Numbered from the stretch's first letter, positions 33,779 to 45,059 are shown. The stretch is DNA of 64,000 nucleotides from Gymnopus androsaceus JB14 (GCA_009733575.1 ML769643.1:31959-95958), one strand, 5' to 3'. The notes: generated by a model not told the origin, from the letters alone. Numbers and translations are program-made.

Positions 33779-34470
33779 CGGAAAATCCTGCAGCAAGAGT
33801 ATCAACTGCCGCCGGAGACCCAATATTTCTTAAGGCAAACATCAGTAACGTTCAAAAAGCGGTTGAAAAGTTGATTTCGTAGTTCATCTATGCTGGCTTG
33901 CGTCCCCTGGATTGGGTGCACCTACCAGAAATCGTGAAGTGGCCGGAGCAGGGTTGATTGAGGTGTACAAACTTGACAGAGAAACTTTAGGGACTGAGAT
34001 GGATGAGACAAACATTAAACTCACGGAATGTGACTTTTGTCTTTTAATGCTTGTTTAATGCTTCTTTATTCCTTGCACCTTCCTCAGTCTTGTCCCACTC
34101 GATTCTCGCAATCGCGCTTTCCCAAGTTTCACGAACGGATCTGTTCGGATCGGACAGATATTCTTTGAGGATTGGGATAGACTCGTCTGCGGCGGATATA
34201 GCTCCCATGGCTTCAGCTGCCTAATGTATCTCTCAAAGTTATCATCACTGCATAATCAAGCCATTTGAGCATCACACACACTTCATGCCTGACCATAGGA
34301 TCCTCCGACGAGTTGCGCAAGACCGATTCCAACACGGGGAGAGCAGAGGAGCTTTTTATTTGGCCTAAGCAGTACGCAAGCACATGTTTAAGCAATGCAG
34401 ACGAGGAAGCCTGGTTGATTCCGACTAGTAAATGTTGAAAGAAAATAATAGACATCATACCTTTTGAAAT
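33779..34470 (-). pseudogene. DOHH-3, truncated
   Basis: Nearly identical to 20467-21183 of DOHH-1, without the palindromic second arm. It retains [13 protein letters not shown] (HV, not HE), MVRHE, the 60-nt intron, and AAEAMGAIS to ARIEW. The second half stops at the SPAAVDTLAAGFS exon because the copy is cut at 33778 against the orphan ORF block. The shared HV change shows that it arose before duplication, so the parent copy may already have been dead. At 34795-34805 it gives the empty site for the Tc1-like element. Confidence 0.8.
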
Positions 34471-34974
34471 GCAATCATGAAATGGCCAAAATCGCGCCGT
34501 TATTCAGGATAAAGTGCTGGCGGAGATTCGGGGGGCCCGGTCAACGCGTCCGGACCAGGGAGAGGGGCTTTTTCCGGCTTTTCAATACCTCTTGCTGAAC
34601 TAGTATACTTGCAGATGGTGGCAACGCTTCTCGAGCTACTGAACATGAAGCTCCTAGACCTCCTGTATTAACTGGAGTCAGGAAGATGGTAACATCGCAT
34701 ACCACCGACTGAAACATCGTCATCGTCCGTTTATAACCATTCCTACCTAGTGTACTTGCAGATGGTGGCAACGCTTCTCAAGCTACTGAACATGAAGCTC
34801 CTAGACCTCCTGTATTAAATGGAATCAGGAAGATGGTAACATCGCATACCACCGATTTAAACATCGTCATCGCCCGCTTAGAACCATTCCTACCCACAAG
34901 ACCACTCCTCCTTGTATGCTGAGACTCGTCCGTTCCATACTACTCGGATATTGACTCAGTTCGGTCATTACTGA
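34471..34974. other. DOHH-3 upstream flank
   Basis: Direct copy of 21184-21523 plus 22263-22440, with the internal GCAGATGGTGGCAACGCTTC repeat. No gene is seen. Confidence 0.5.
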
Positions 34975-35150
34975 ATACTCCTCTGTGCACAGTGACGTGT
35001 CCTCGAGTCCGTATAAGAATGCGAAATCTTCATCGAATTAGATCAGTGGACCTTCGCAATAGCCAAAATCGACTTCATCCAATAATTAAAGCACAATGTC
35101 AAAGGCAGTCGATCTCAAAGACCTTCCTGTGACTGCTCGAATTGTATATG
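34975..35150 (+). pseudogene. SDR promoter plus first-exon relic fused to gene G
   Basis: The SDR promoter block is followed by ATG at 35096 and MSKAVDLKDLPVTARI, clearly related to SDR exon 1 (MSFEIKDLPVTVAR). After GAATT it changes to the 3' end of gene G read in antisense. The junction is also present, split by the 5.46-kb element, at 22565/28026, so the fusion predates duplication of the block. Confidence 0.75.
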
Positions 35151-35380
35151 AATCTGAAATCAACTGGTGAGCATCGATTCACCTGAACTTGAAAAAACCA
35201 TTTTTGCCTGAAATTGCTAGATCTGCCAAAGTATCTGCTACTCGAGTGTCCCACAGAGAGTTGCTTGAAGCTCTCGTTGACGTCGTCGCGTTTGTCACTT
35301 GAATATTCTCCTGGGAGATCATCGGTATCTGGAATCGGCGAAGTAGACACCTGCCGCGATGAATCCGGATGAGAACCGGC

Positions 35381-36473
35381 TAGGGCATGCCACCGTAACC
35401 GTCTGTGACGGTCGACGGGACGGTCGTATTGGGACCGTGCCCGTCCCGTATTGGATTTTCTGGGACCGTAATTTGCCGTCCCGTTTTGCCCGTTACGGTC
35501 GTAATTACGGGTCAAGGGGGTTCAAAGAATTTAGTGCCCGACCAGGCCTAGGTTAGTTAGTCCAGCCCCCTAGCCCAAGAAAAAAATTTTGACACCCTAA
35601 AGATTGACCTATTTTGGCCACTTTTGGCAGCCTGGAAACTTCAAAATGTATATATCTTACACTACCTGTAAGTAAATAGTATCCATTGTATAAATTACAG
35701 CCTTCCTACACCTCCTGGCTCCCATGTATTTACTTGCTTGCTTTGGCCGGTCAAAGCAGGACATATGAGGAGTATCACTGTGTTAGTGTTTCAGAAGGAA
35801 AAATGGGATTCGTTATGGCTTATGAATGCTAAAAAAAGCTCAAAGTGAAGGTACAGTGTCCAAACAGTATCTTCTGACTCAGTAGAGAGCAATTTATGAT
35901 GAAATCTTATCTTGATATGCCATATATGGGCATGGGAATGCTTACATAGTTAGTTAGTCCGCCGGCCAGGCTCAAGAAAAAAAAAATCAATGTCCGGTCA
36001 TGTTTAAAAAATTTTACACCCCCTTGTTACGGGTGTTAGAAAATATCAGTACGGAATAGGTTTTTTTGTAAAATTTTTGCATGGAACTCACACATGAGGG
36101 TCTATTGTACTATATCATTGCATAAAATAAGTTTCTTATTTACAAAAGGGCTTGCTCTTAGTAGTTTGAAATCCTCCAGAGGCATGTAAAAATATTCCGG
36201 GATCACCTCCTGAGTGTAAAATAAGTGTTTAATGACCATTTGCAGATTTCTGCAGCACGTTGAAAGGGTGTATGCACATCTATTCAGCTCAAAATACCCC
36301 CAGGTAAGTCATTGCATCAAATATTTGACCTTCAAAGCCATTAAAGGCGTGGGAAAACATATACCGTATACGGGACGGTTACGAGGGCTACCGTACCGTT
36401 TCTGAATTTTTTATTACGGTTACGCCCGTATTTTCGACAGCCGTAGCCGTTTACAGGACGGTGACATGCCCTA
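35381..36473. mobile_element. hAT-like element L2 with nested insertion
   Basis: Paralogue of L1 at the same site in gene G. TSDs are GAACCGGC on the left (35373-35380) and GAACTGGC on the right (36474-36481). It is longer than L1 because the 514-bp element H1 is inserted within it. L1 thus predates the block duplication, and H1 came later. Confidence 0.9.
35513..36026. mobile_element. CAAGGGG-family element H1
   Basis: A 514-bp element with ends CAAGGGGGTTCAAA and TTTTACACCCCCTTG. The 8-bp target duplication TTACGGGT is perfect (35505-35512 and 36027-36034), and L1 has TTACGGGT once at the same place. Subterminal TTAGTTAGTCC motifs occur near both ends. Non-coding. Confidence 0.93.
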
Positions 36474-36929
36474 GAACTGGCACCTATTGTGGAGGTTTGT
36501 GAACGAGCCAAAATTTCTTCAATAGATCGTGCATATTTCGCAAGGGAAATGATAATGTCTCTGACGGTAGCGGAATCTGGGGGCGGGATATAGGAGTCCG
36601 GAGAGGAAAGAACTTGTGTTATCAATATCTTTGCCACAGAGGCAAAGTCTTCAGTAGACTTAATTTTGGACTTGCGTTTCTAATGAACAATGAGCATGTC
36701 GCGTAAAGAATCGAGCAGAAAAATACCTTTCTTTTACAGGTGAATGTACACTGCATCCCTGCATCGATACACTTGGAGCGTGGCTTCCCCACCCCGGAAT
36801 CATCAGTATTGCCTACCGCGAATGAGTGCAGGTCGTATAAATTTCCTTGAAGGCTCACATTTAACTGCAAGTACCAATCAGCATAATGAAATGAGGCTTG
36901 AAATTAGCTCACTCTTTCGGGATCTGGGA

Positions 36930-38220
36930 CATGTCTCATTGTGAATTGGGCAGGCAATGGAACGAGTTTAAAATACACCATACCGACACCTGGAATGTAT
37001 CTCATTGTGAATCAGACAGGTGATGGAAAGTCTTCAAGCCATACCCGTCACAGGCTTGAGTTCTACATGAGTTCTTCGAGGTTTTGTCCGGCATTGTTGA
37101 ATCGTAAAGTAAAGTTCAGAATGGCAATTAGCGCTGGGACAAGTCAAAATCAGGTTACCTTTCTCTTCCTGGTTCTCTCTCAAGTTATGTTCGGTGATTT
37201 GGAACCAGCTGTTGTAGCCGAAAACATGTCGTCTCCATGTGTAAGAAAAAAGAGGCACAACAAGCGAAACAAGGTTATACATGATTTTTGGATAGACGCA
37301 ATTACCTTGTTGATTGTTTTTTTTTTTTTTTTTTGAAGATTTTCTCAGACTCGTAGCCAATGTCCTCTATCTGTCGCATTTGAAACGACGTGCCGCACGC
37401 TATTAAGAAGTCTAAATGTGGGAGTCAAGACAGTAGCGTTGAAAATTCTGCCTCTAGAATATCTTAGGGAAACCAAGAAAGCTGTTAACTGGATATTGCT
37501 ACTAGTACACAGGGAGAACCAATGGATTTTCATAAAAATGGCAGTTACTAAACAGGTACTTAATACTACTAGTAAACTAGCTGCTCCAGACCTCCGATCC
37601 AGACAAAACAAAATGCATAGATAGATGGATGAAAGTGGATGTAGCCGATGTCACACAAGTAGCAATTGAAGGTGTAAACAAGGGAAAGAATTATGAAAGC
37701 GATTCATGGTGCGAGCCATATGCTCACTTGGCTTCGAGCTGCTTTAAATTCATGCCTACATATAGGACTGGACAGGAAGGAAGGAAGGTTGGTTTTATTA
37801 CACGGCATGGTCCAAGTGCAAACATGGACCAAGAAGAGATCTTTTAAGTTTTAGCAACCTCTCATTGCACTGGCTTCCATGTCCGGTAGCGACCTTGGTC
37901 TATACATGCGGAGTGGCAAAGAAACAGCGGACAGCTATTTCAGAATCATAGGATGCTTGATTTAAAGGCTATAACTTGAAGGCACACTCGCAGGGGCACC
38001 AACTAGTTGGTACAGGAATCCAAGATGGGCCAAGACAAAGTCTATACTTACAGATGGTTGCAATGCTTCTCAAGCTACTGAATATAATAATCAAGCTCTT
38101 AGACTGCAGCAGCTTCCGACTAGTCACATAATGAAAAACCGGAATTAGGAAGGAAGGAAGGTTTATTACACAGCATGGTCCAAGTGCTGAATGCCGGTTC
38201 CAGAGCATCCGGTGATGTCA
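36930..38220 (+). repeat. Segment C, copy B
   Basis: Colinear with copies A and C, including CAGGCTTGAGTTCTACATG, a poly-T tract (about 37317-37334) and KVDVADVTQVAIEGVNKGKN near 37630-37690. It lacks a following SDR gene. It provides the empty site for CATCAG element 4 at its left edge. GGAAGGAAGGAAGG tracts with following TTATTACAC occur twice near 37780 and 38140. Confidence 0.7.
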
Positions 38221-38404
38221 AGGTTATACAAGTTCTATAGTTATACATGTATATCTGGTAGACTGGTATCGAGCAACAGAGTTGATATAAGTAGGTTATT
38301 TGTGTATAGTAAAGTGCTCATACCTGGGATGGAGTAACAGAGTTGATAGGTACCAGGTTGGTATGTAAGTCAAATGGAACTAAACTGGGCCAGAGTTTTG
38401 GTCG

Positions 38405-38560
38405 CAGGTGGTGAAACCCGCAGGTATCTGCAGGTACATCTGCCAAAATACCTGCGGGTTTTTGGCACCCGCGGATGGTCACTATCCACGGGTACAGGTA
38501 TGAGTTTCGATGGAATTGCAGATACCCGCGGGTTACCTGCACTACCCGCTGACTTGATAT
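38405..38560. repeat. Cluster of CCCGCGGGT-type motifs
   Basis: ACCCGCAGGTA, CCTGCGGGT, CACCCGCGG and ACCCGCGGGTTACC recur within 150 bases in both orientations, far more GC-rich than the surroundings. This pattern is known inside some fungal hAT-like MITEs, but no terminal repeats were located here. Confidence 0.5.
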
Positions 38561-38696
38561 CAATTAAATTTTAATGTATAAAAAGGCATAATTTTAATAG
38601 AGATGTCATTTTACATGATAAGTATGTCTTAGTACTTACTAGTATCAGGATTAGTATCAGCAATAGACTCTATTAGTAAGAACTAATCCATATTAC

Positions 38697-38832
38697 TACT
38701 GTACCGTTTTGACCAAGTGTTCAGTCACGTGTCACTTTGGCACAAAATGAACAGTTCACGGCAGGCTGTCACTGGTCACCTAAGGTTGTGAACACTGTGA
38801 CAACCAAAACCAAAAAAAAATTCATTCAAAAT
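38697..38832. mobile_element. Truncated copy of repeat J
   Basis: Matches the first 130 bases or so of the element at 56165-56545, beginning TACTGTAC and GACCAAGTGTTCAGTCAC. It is cut off exactly where the left palindrome arm starts with CAAGGGGG at 38833. The rest of the copy is absent from the window. Confidence 0.8.
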
Positions 38833-40107
38833 CAAGGGGGTCCGAAAAAAATATTTTATTACACCAAGCCGAAAAATATTTTAAGGGCCTCGGAGGGGCA
38901 ACCACCCACCCACGCAACACCCACGTGATGTCTGATATACTATACATGGTAATAATCTTATCTAAATCTTTACAAGTCTTGATGACATATGAAGATGACC
39001 TCATCAATATCTCCCACTGATGCCTATTTCTAGGCTCAATACTTCCATTTGGCATATATTGGCTACAGATGAATACCTATAACAATTACCAATAGCATAT
39101 TTAATCCTTCAAAGCTCTCAGAGCCTCTGAAAGATAGGTTTGAAAAAATATTTTAGTGGCCTCTCAGCAGCAACCAACCACCCACCAGAGTGTAATGGGC
39201 CGTAAGTCCCAGAACCCCTTGCTCTACAGCCATAGTGTACTTGGATTTGTAGTACTTACAATGAATGATAGTATCATTTTTTTTTGGAAGGATTAATATG
39301 GGGATGTGCTACAGCCTAGTGGGTTTAAAGGTACAATGCATATGAATTTATTTGGTCCAAAATCAATAATCATGGAATTTACTGGTCAAGATTTATTTGA
39401 AAACTGGTTTAAACTGTGTACCTGTACTGATTGTACTGATACAACCAGTGCAAACAATACAATTTATGAGTTATAAATCAGTTCAGATTTCAAAATGGGT
39501 TTATATCAGTATAGAATTGACCATGAACTGATCATTTATATACTATTTTACAGAGATGTAATATTTATACAACATCTATATATAGAAAGTTCTCATAAAC
39601 ATTGAAAGTACATCTTGATCAAGATTGGAGTAATAAATGAAATTTTAAGCTTGGTTTAGAAGGTGTAATGCAAGTCTTGCACTAGTAGAACCTGCTGCTA
39701 ATGTGTACTGATTGTAAACCTGATTCAAACAGTTTAAGCCATTTCTCATTTTGAATAAACTGTAAACCTGTACAATTTAAACTGTGTATCAGTAACAAGC
39801 TTCAGTGATACACTCATGCGGTACAATACCAGATACATTTATTGATTTATTTGGCAATTTTAAAAATTGTACTTCAAAACCCACAGCCTAGGTATGGATG
39901 TCAAATATACTCAAGAACTTAGAGCAAAGCTCAAACTGAGGGTACAGTGTCCAAATAGGCATCTATAAAAGAGCCATCTATGATGAAATCTATTCATGAT
40001 ATACCATATGGGCGATGGGAGTACTTACATAGTTAGTTAGTCCACTTACCAGGCACAAAAAAAAAATTGACGTCCGGTCATTTTTATATAAAATTTGAAC
40101 CCCCTTG
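38833..40107. mobile_element. CAAGGGG-family composite, left arm, truncated
   Basis: It contains H2 (38833-39221), nested in a longer element of the same type that ends AACCCCCTTG at 40107. The mirror copy (52248-53711) is complete with 8-bp TSD. Here the outer third is missing, because the arm begins at the end of H2. The 8-bp CTCTACAG right of H2 (39222-39229) has no partner on the left. Confidence 0.85.
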
Positions 40108-41138
40108 ATTAGGTGCACCTACTAGCAATCCTGAAGTTGCAGAGCAAGGTCGATTGAGGTGTACAACCTGACAGAGAACTTAGGGGCTGAGATGGAACCT
40201 ATGGCATTGGATTTGTTACAAACACCTACAATTGTAATTAATATCAATGTCAACAAATGGATTATAATGTGACAGTGTGCAATGTAGTATAATTAAATTA
40301 CAACATCACATTATATGCACCTGATGGCAAACGGTATCTTGGTCACCAAATCGGATACATGTGATAAATTACATACCCGGGGATGAGTGTTCAAAACACT
40401 GGTGTATACATTAATTAAATTTTTTCTTTCTGTGCAATGCCGTGGCTAGTGGTTGGGGTTAGGGTCAGGGGTTACAGCCTCTCAGAATAAGCGAAATGAG
40501 GCTTTAAAGTGCCGCCAATGACTTCCTGGCCTGGGGGACCCCGGCCCCAAGCACAGTGAGGGAGGGGAAGCAGCAGGCCAAAGTTTGCATGCCCAACTGT
40601 ATATATATAGTAATGGTATTGATAATATTGATGGAACCTACAGTTGTACTAAATTTGTAGACAATGACACTATTTACAATTCAAGTTGTAATGTAATTTG
40701 TATACAATATCTGTGTCCTGGGCTTGAGATGGATGAGACAAATATTAAACTCACAGGATATGGTTTTCATCTTTTAATGCCTCTTTATTCCTTGCACCCT
40801 TCCTCAGTATTGTCCCCACTCAATTCTTGCAATTGCGATTTCACAAGTTTCATGAATGGATCTGTTCGGATCAGACAGATATCTTTTGAGGATTGGGATA
40901 GATTCTGCAATGGATATAACTCCCCATGGCTTCAGCAACCTAATGTATCTTTCAAAGTTATCATCACTGCTTAATCAAGATATTTGAGCATCACACAACT
41001 CATACCTGACCATTGGATCCTCCAACAAGTTGATTCCAATACGGGAGAGCAGAGGGGCTTTTTATTTGGCCTAAGCAGTACAACAAGCTCAGGTTTAAGC
41101 AATACAAATGAGCCCAGAAGCCTAGCTGATTCCAATTA
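40108..41138 (-). pseudogene. DOHH copy in left arm, decayed
   Basis: The minus strand retains [19 protein letters not shown] sequence near 41060-41110, the region of the NPMVRHE equivalent in altered form, and ESIPILKRYLSDPNRSIHETCEIAIARIE near 40790-40930. Many substitutions, the insertion Q at 40196-40724 and loss of the N-terminus make it a pseudogene. It is more diverged from DOHH-1 than DOHH-3 is. It mirrors 51205-52247. Confidence 0.75.
40196..40724. mobile_element. Insertion Q in DOHH (left arm)
   Basis: A 529-bp insertion flanked by TGAGATGG on both sides (40188-40195 and 40725-40732); DOHH-1 and DOHH-3 lack it. There are no clear terminal inverted repeats. It contains GTTAGGGTCAGGGGTTA, a telomere-like motif, and a CCCCGGCCCCAAGC stretch. 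It mirrors 51616-52155. Confidence 0.7.
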
Positions 41139-41744
41139 CAGTCTTTCACTGCTCCTTGGCATGGGCAAATCTTAAGTGAAATTCAGTAAATCATGTGTTT
41201 GGTTTCTGGCGACTGGACAAGTTGGGATAGAGTAAAGTAGCTGATATGTATGGAATGGGGGCCATCCGAAGCCAATATAAACATGTAAAGTACAATCCAA
41301 GTGCAATTATGTTTTGGATGCCTTATCAGCAAAAAACCGGTCCTTGGCACATTACAACATCTGTCACATAATGGCACATGGCACCTCTGCAGTTTACTTT
41401 GAGTTGTCATCTCCTCTCTTTTCTGAATCACTGCTCTCTTCTTTGACATACATTTGGCCTTGGCTTGGGAATGGGAGACTCCAATATCCCAAACTTCTTC
41501 AAAAATGGCTTTCGAGGCAAAGTTGGTTTAGTGTGATGTAGCATGATAAGATAAATATTTGATCTGTATTCTGCCTTCCGCTTGCTGCAAGCATTGTCCT
41601 CTGCTCACTGACCTCCATATGCCTCAAGCTGGTATGTACAAGCAGGTAGTACAGTGAAACTTGATTTATGGAACCAAGTCTAAGGCTTAAAAGTGCTTGG
41701 GGCATGTATAAAAGTGGTTTGTGCCAAGGACCGGTGAAAGACTG
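41139..41744. mobile_element. TA-flanked TIR element R (left arm)
   Basis: A 606-bp element with ends CAGTCTTTCACTGCTCCTTG and CAAGGACCGGTGAAAGACTG, flanked by TA. The uninterrupted site is visible in DOHH-1 (ATTTACTAGTCGG). TA target and CAGT termini fit Tc1/mariner. No transposase is recognised. It mirrors 50597-51202. Confidence 0.88.
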
Positions 41745-42170
41745 TAGTAAATGTTGAAAGAAATAATAGACAATAGATTTGGCTGCAAATTCCACTTGGG
41801 TTTTCCACGTATCCCAGTTTGATCTGTCTGACTTTGAAAGTGTAATCTTATCAAAGCTTTTGATGCTTTTGACATATTGTCATCATTGTTGTCAGAATCT
41901 GAATCAAATGCCCTGATGATTCTGAACCTGAATCTGATGGTGATGGGGGTGATTGATCTAGATCTGTGAGATCACTGGAAAATGGTTGTGTAGTTCACTG
42001 TGGAGATGGTTGTGGAGATGGATTTGGAGGAGGTGGGGTTGGAACTTGGATTTGGCTCTTGTTTTGGTAATGAAACTCGAGCTGGTGCAGGAGTGGGTGC
42101 AGGAGTGGGATTAGATGAGAATGATGCTGCAGCTTTCTGTTTTCCAGCTAGACATTGCTATGTCTTTTCT
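41745..42170 (-). pseudogene. gag: Copia gag N-terminal fragment (left arm)
   Basis: The minus strand gives a proline- and serine-rich leader, an Asp-rich stretch (DSDSDNNDDN), then MSKASKAL and KSDRSNWDTWKTQVEF, the copia gag signature around an N-W dipeptide. The fragment ends at the junction with the DOHH intron (near 41760). It has no capsid or zinc-knuckle sequence attached. Confidence 0.6.
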
Positions 42171-42185
42171 CCTGTCTTTCTTCAT

Positions 42186-43145
42186 TAGTGATGTGCCAGC
42201 TGGGGCTCAGAGCCCCTGAGCCCTCTGAGCTGGCCTGATTGAGCCGGAACTAGCCCCAGTCATCTCTAGAGCTCAGGAGGGCTCAAGGCCTGGCTCAGAT
42301 TCTTGAAAGCCCTGAGCCGGAGTCTTGGGCCGGGGCTCAGGGCACTTTATTTTACCAACGTAATGTTTCATTTTGTGCTCAAATCTAACTATATTTTGCC
42401 AAACACATAATTTTACACCATTTTATAAGACTATTCTCAGGAAAAAGAAGGTTTATTCTATTGTTGAATGTCATGTAAGTGGTTGTAAATAGTTATAAAT
42501 TTTATTCTATTGCATTATCTGGCTGCTTTCAAGGTCGTACATGCGCTCACAATGGATTCTATGCTTGGGTGTATGATTTACATTGAATTGACATTGAACA
42601 TGACATTATTTGCAGATAAAAAATGGGATTTCATATATGTACCTTGATCTGGGGCCTGAGCCTGAGCCGGGCCCTAGCCGAGCCCCAGCTGCCATGTAGG
42701 GCAAGGGGTGTGTACAAATCATTTTTTGGACATCACATTGTTTTTGGGAGTAAATGAGGTTGAGGAATCCGAATATGAAGTCTATTTGTAGTCACAGCTA
42801 GCCATTCACTGGGAATTTGGACTTTAATGGGAAAATTTTTTTTTTTCTATGACCTTGTTCTGCATCAAATGGGCCATTGTGCACCGTTTTCATTTTTTTT
42901 TTCTCGGGCCAGACCCCTCCCCTTCCTCCCAAATTTCCTTTTTAGGAAGGAGGCTGTACAAATCGGAATAAAATCGGGAAAAATCTGAAAATATTCTTTT
43001 GAGCTTCCCAGCCCAAATAAACCCCAGAGACAAGGTGATGTCAAAAAAAAAAATTTTTACATACCCCTTGATGTAGGGCCAGGCTTAACATTTTGATCAG
43101 CCCTCGCCGGGGCTTTTGAGCTGGGCCCCAGCCGGAAAATCACTA
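42186..43145. mobile_element. hAT-like element M (left arm)
   Basis: Ends are TAGTGATGTGCCAGCTGGGG and CCCCAGCCGGAAAATCACTA. The TSD is TTCTTCAT/TTCTTTAT (one change); the mirror copy has a perfect ATAAAGAA. The interior has many GGCTCAGGGC-type GC-rich repeats. It carries nested element N. Confidence 0.9.
42702..43070. mobile_element. CAAGGGG-family element N (left arm)
   Basis: A 369-bp element with ends CAAGGGGTGTGTACAAAT and ACATACCCCTTG and perfect 8-bp TSD ATGTAGGG (42694-42701 and 43071-43078). Nested in M. It mirrors 49251-49634. Confidence 0.93.
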
Positions 43146-43245
43146 TTCTTTATCAGCCTCTATGAAACAGTATCTTCTTCCTGACCTATTTCAGGTATGA
43201 CACTGTAATCTGGTAATTTGGTGGTTTATTCAGTATCTTTGTGCA

Positions 43246-44141
43246 GTGCATTGTACCAATTTGGGCAAGGCTGTTCAACACAAACAAACCACTGTTATTG
43301 TGCTGGATTCCACCACCTGTTGCAGTTTTTGTCTTTGTCTGCTATATGAGATTTTGAAGTGCAAGGTGCTTTCAAATTTGTGGCTGGTAATGGCAATGGT
43401 ACTAGTCTTAACCATTGATGCAACTATTTGTGGACATAACTCTTGTTGATGTCACAGTCCAAGCCTACTGCACCAGCCACTCACAGAACAGCATCAGGCC
43501 AAGCAGCTGCAGCCACTGCAGCATCTAGGGGCAGACCAGCACCTCTACTACAGAGGTCAGTCAAAGCAACCTCAACAAAATGACAGAAAACCGAACCCTT
43601 ACCCAAACCCAACTGGATGCAACATTTGTGAGAACACCTATTGTGCATACCCAGTCAGGCACACTAAAGCCGAATGTTTCATCTATGGTGGAGGCAAGGT
43701 TGGTCAATATCTGCCAGACTTCAAAGGAATGAGAGACATTCACCTCTCACCTGAGCAAAGAATCACCGCCCGACAAAAATGGTCTATTGAAGGAGTGTCG
43801 AAAGGGAATGGGGAAGAGATAACTATACTAGAGGTCAGCAAGGACCTAGTCAATTTGCAGGGGTGGCAGAATTCGATTCTCTGCAAGAAGAGGTACAAGA
43901 GATGGTGGGGAGTTTGGAAGAAGAATTGGCATTCCTGATGGATGTTGTAGGCAACACAGATGAGAGCGATGATAATGAAATCTTGATTGGGGAAGAGGTC
44001 AATGTCAACACCATGGTTTTGAACTTGGATGTACCACAGGATGACTCTGTCAACAACAACACCGGAGCTACAAGACGCATATTCAGAGAGAGAAGATTGT
44101 TCCATGAATACACTGATGAGTTAGATTTGTGCTGGGTATGA
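43246..44141 (+). pseudogene. gag: Copia gag tail and protease start (left arm)
   Basis: A CCHC-type knuckle region is visible near 43620-43690 (CNICENTYCAYPV.HTKAKC followed by YGGGKVGQYLPDFKG, typical of fungal copia gag). After an acidic stretch (EEELAFLMDVVGNTDESDD) comes TGATRRIFRERRLFHEY, which corresponds to the copia protease DSGATxHIF motif with its catalytic Asp region altered. Reading then ends. It is the mirror copy of 48177-49075 and is orphaned from any pol sequence on this side. Confidence 0.7.
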
Positions 44142-44907
44142 AAACCAACCAAACAACAATCACCCCAATCAGATTCAATCCAAAAGGCTTAATTTAATGT
44201 GAGAAAGGAGGTTGTCGAAGTTCCCTCAACTACTAATTGATTCAAAGAGAAAAGCACTTGACAGTGGCACACACAGTGCGAGATAAACAAGGTTTATATT
44301 TGGAGGGAGGGTTTTGAAAAGCCAACTAATGTACAACAATGCGCTGAACTAATCAAGGGGGAAAGCAAACACCAAAGCCTGGGTCAAGTACGCCAACTCA
44401 ACAAACAACTTTGTATATCCACGGTGAAATACCAAATGCCAGGTCAAGTACACCAACTCAACAAAACAATTTGTGTATCTGGGAGCCTTTACATTGCACA
44501 ATGATACTCCAACTCTCAGGGAATCCACGAGTTACCTAACAAGCTTATACAACCACTGTGTAAGTCACTCGAGTAGGCATTTTTAACACACTCAGTGAAG
44601 AGCAGGCAAGGGGTAGAATCTGTTGGTAAAGCTAGGTAACACTCCAAGAAGTTTCCTCCCTAAAACTAGACCAAGCCGACACTTGAGTCCAAGATTTCCT
44701 AATCAACAATGGTGCTTGTCGAGGTGTGCATGTTAGGCTCCACCTGCGGTCCTAAGACTGATGTGACCTCTCTTTGAGATGAAAACCAGGAATGCTTGAC
44801 TTAATAGCCAGGAAGTAGAATGAACAGCCTCAGTATTATTGAGGTTACAAGAAGGCCACCTGTTTCAAAGGTTGCAGAGGACAATGCAGACACATCTGGA
44901 GCATGTG
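44142..44907. repeat. Inner part of left arm, no recognised gene
   Basis: Mirror of 47408-48176. It contains two diverged direct repeats of GTCAAGTACGCCAACTCAAC at about 44392 and 44452. No coding sequence is recognised. Confidence 0.5.
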
Positions 44908-45059
44908 TGGATATATTGTAGGGCTTCAATCTGCATGTCACAGATGTTTAGCATAGGTAATTGGATGGTAAGCATATCACTTACAGATCTGTTTTGTGTA
45001 CAATGGATAAGAGTATTGATTCTCTGAATCATTTCTCCAATTTGTAAGGGATCATCCAG

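Larger units (their letters stand above)
35099..36870 (-). pseudogene. Gene G copy 2
   Basis: Same order as copy 1. LQGNLYDLHSFAVGNTDDSG is followed by KPRSKCIDAGMQCTFT, where the first Cys of the C-x2-C motif has become Arg, then FASVAK-like sequence and the VLSSPDSYIPPPDSATVRDIIISLAKYA stretch. A hAT element with another element inside it (35381-36473) separates this from HPDSSRQVSTSPIPDTDDLPGEYSS. The Cys loss and insertions make this copy non-functional. Confidence 0.5.
38833..44908. repeat. Left arm of giant palindrome
   Basis: This 6.08-kb stretch is matched in reverse complement by 47407-53515, with the same series of elements in mirror order: CAAGGGG elements, DOHH, Q, R, copia gag, M with nested N, copia gag/PR. 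Divergence is visible but low, with small indels throughout. The outer edge coincides with the terminus of a CAAGGGGG element. Confidence 0.92.

Noticed and set aside
43246..43449. 67-codon hydrophobic frame, mirrored at 48872-49075
   Set aside because: It is conserved only because the arms are duplicated; it has no motif and probably overlaps decayed gag sequence.
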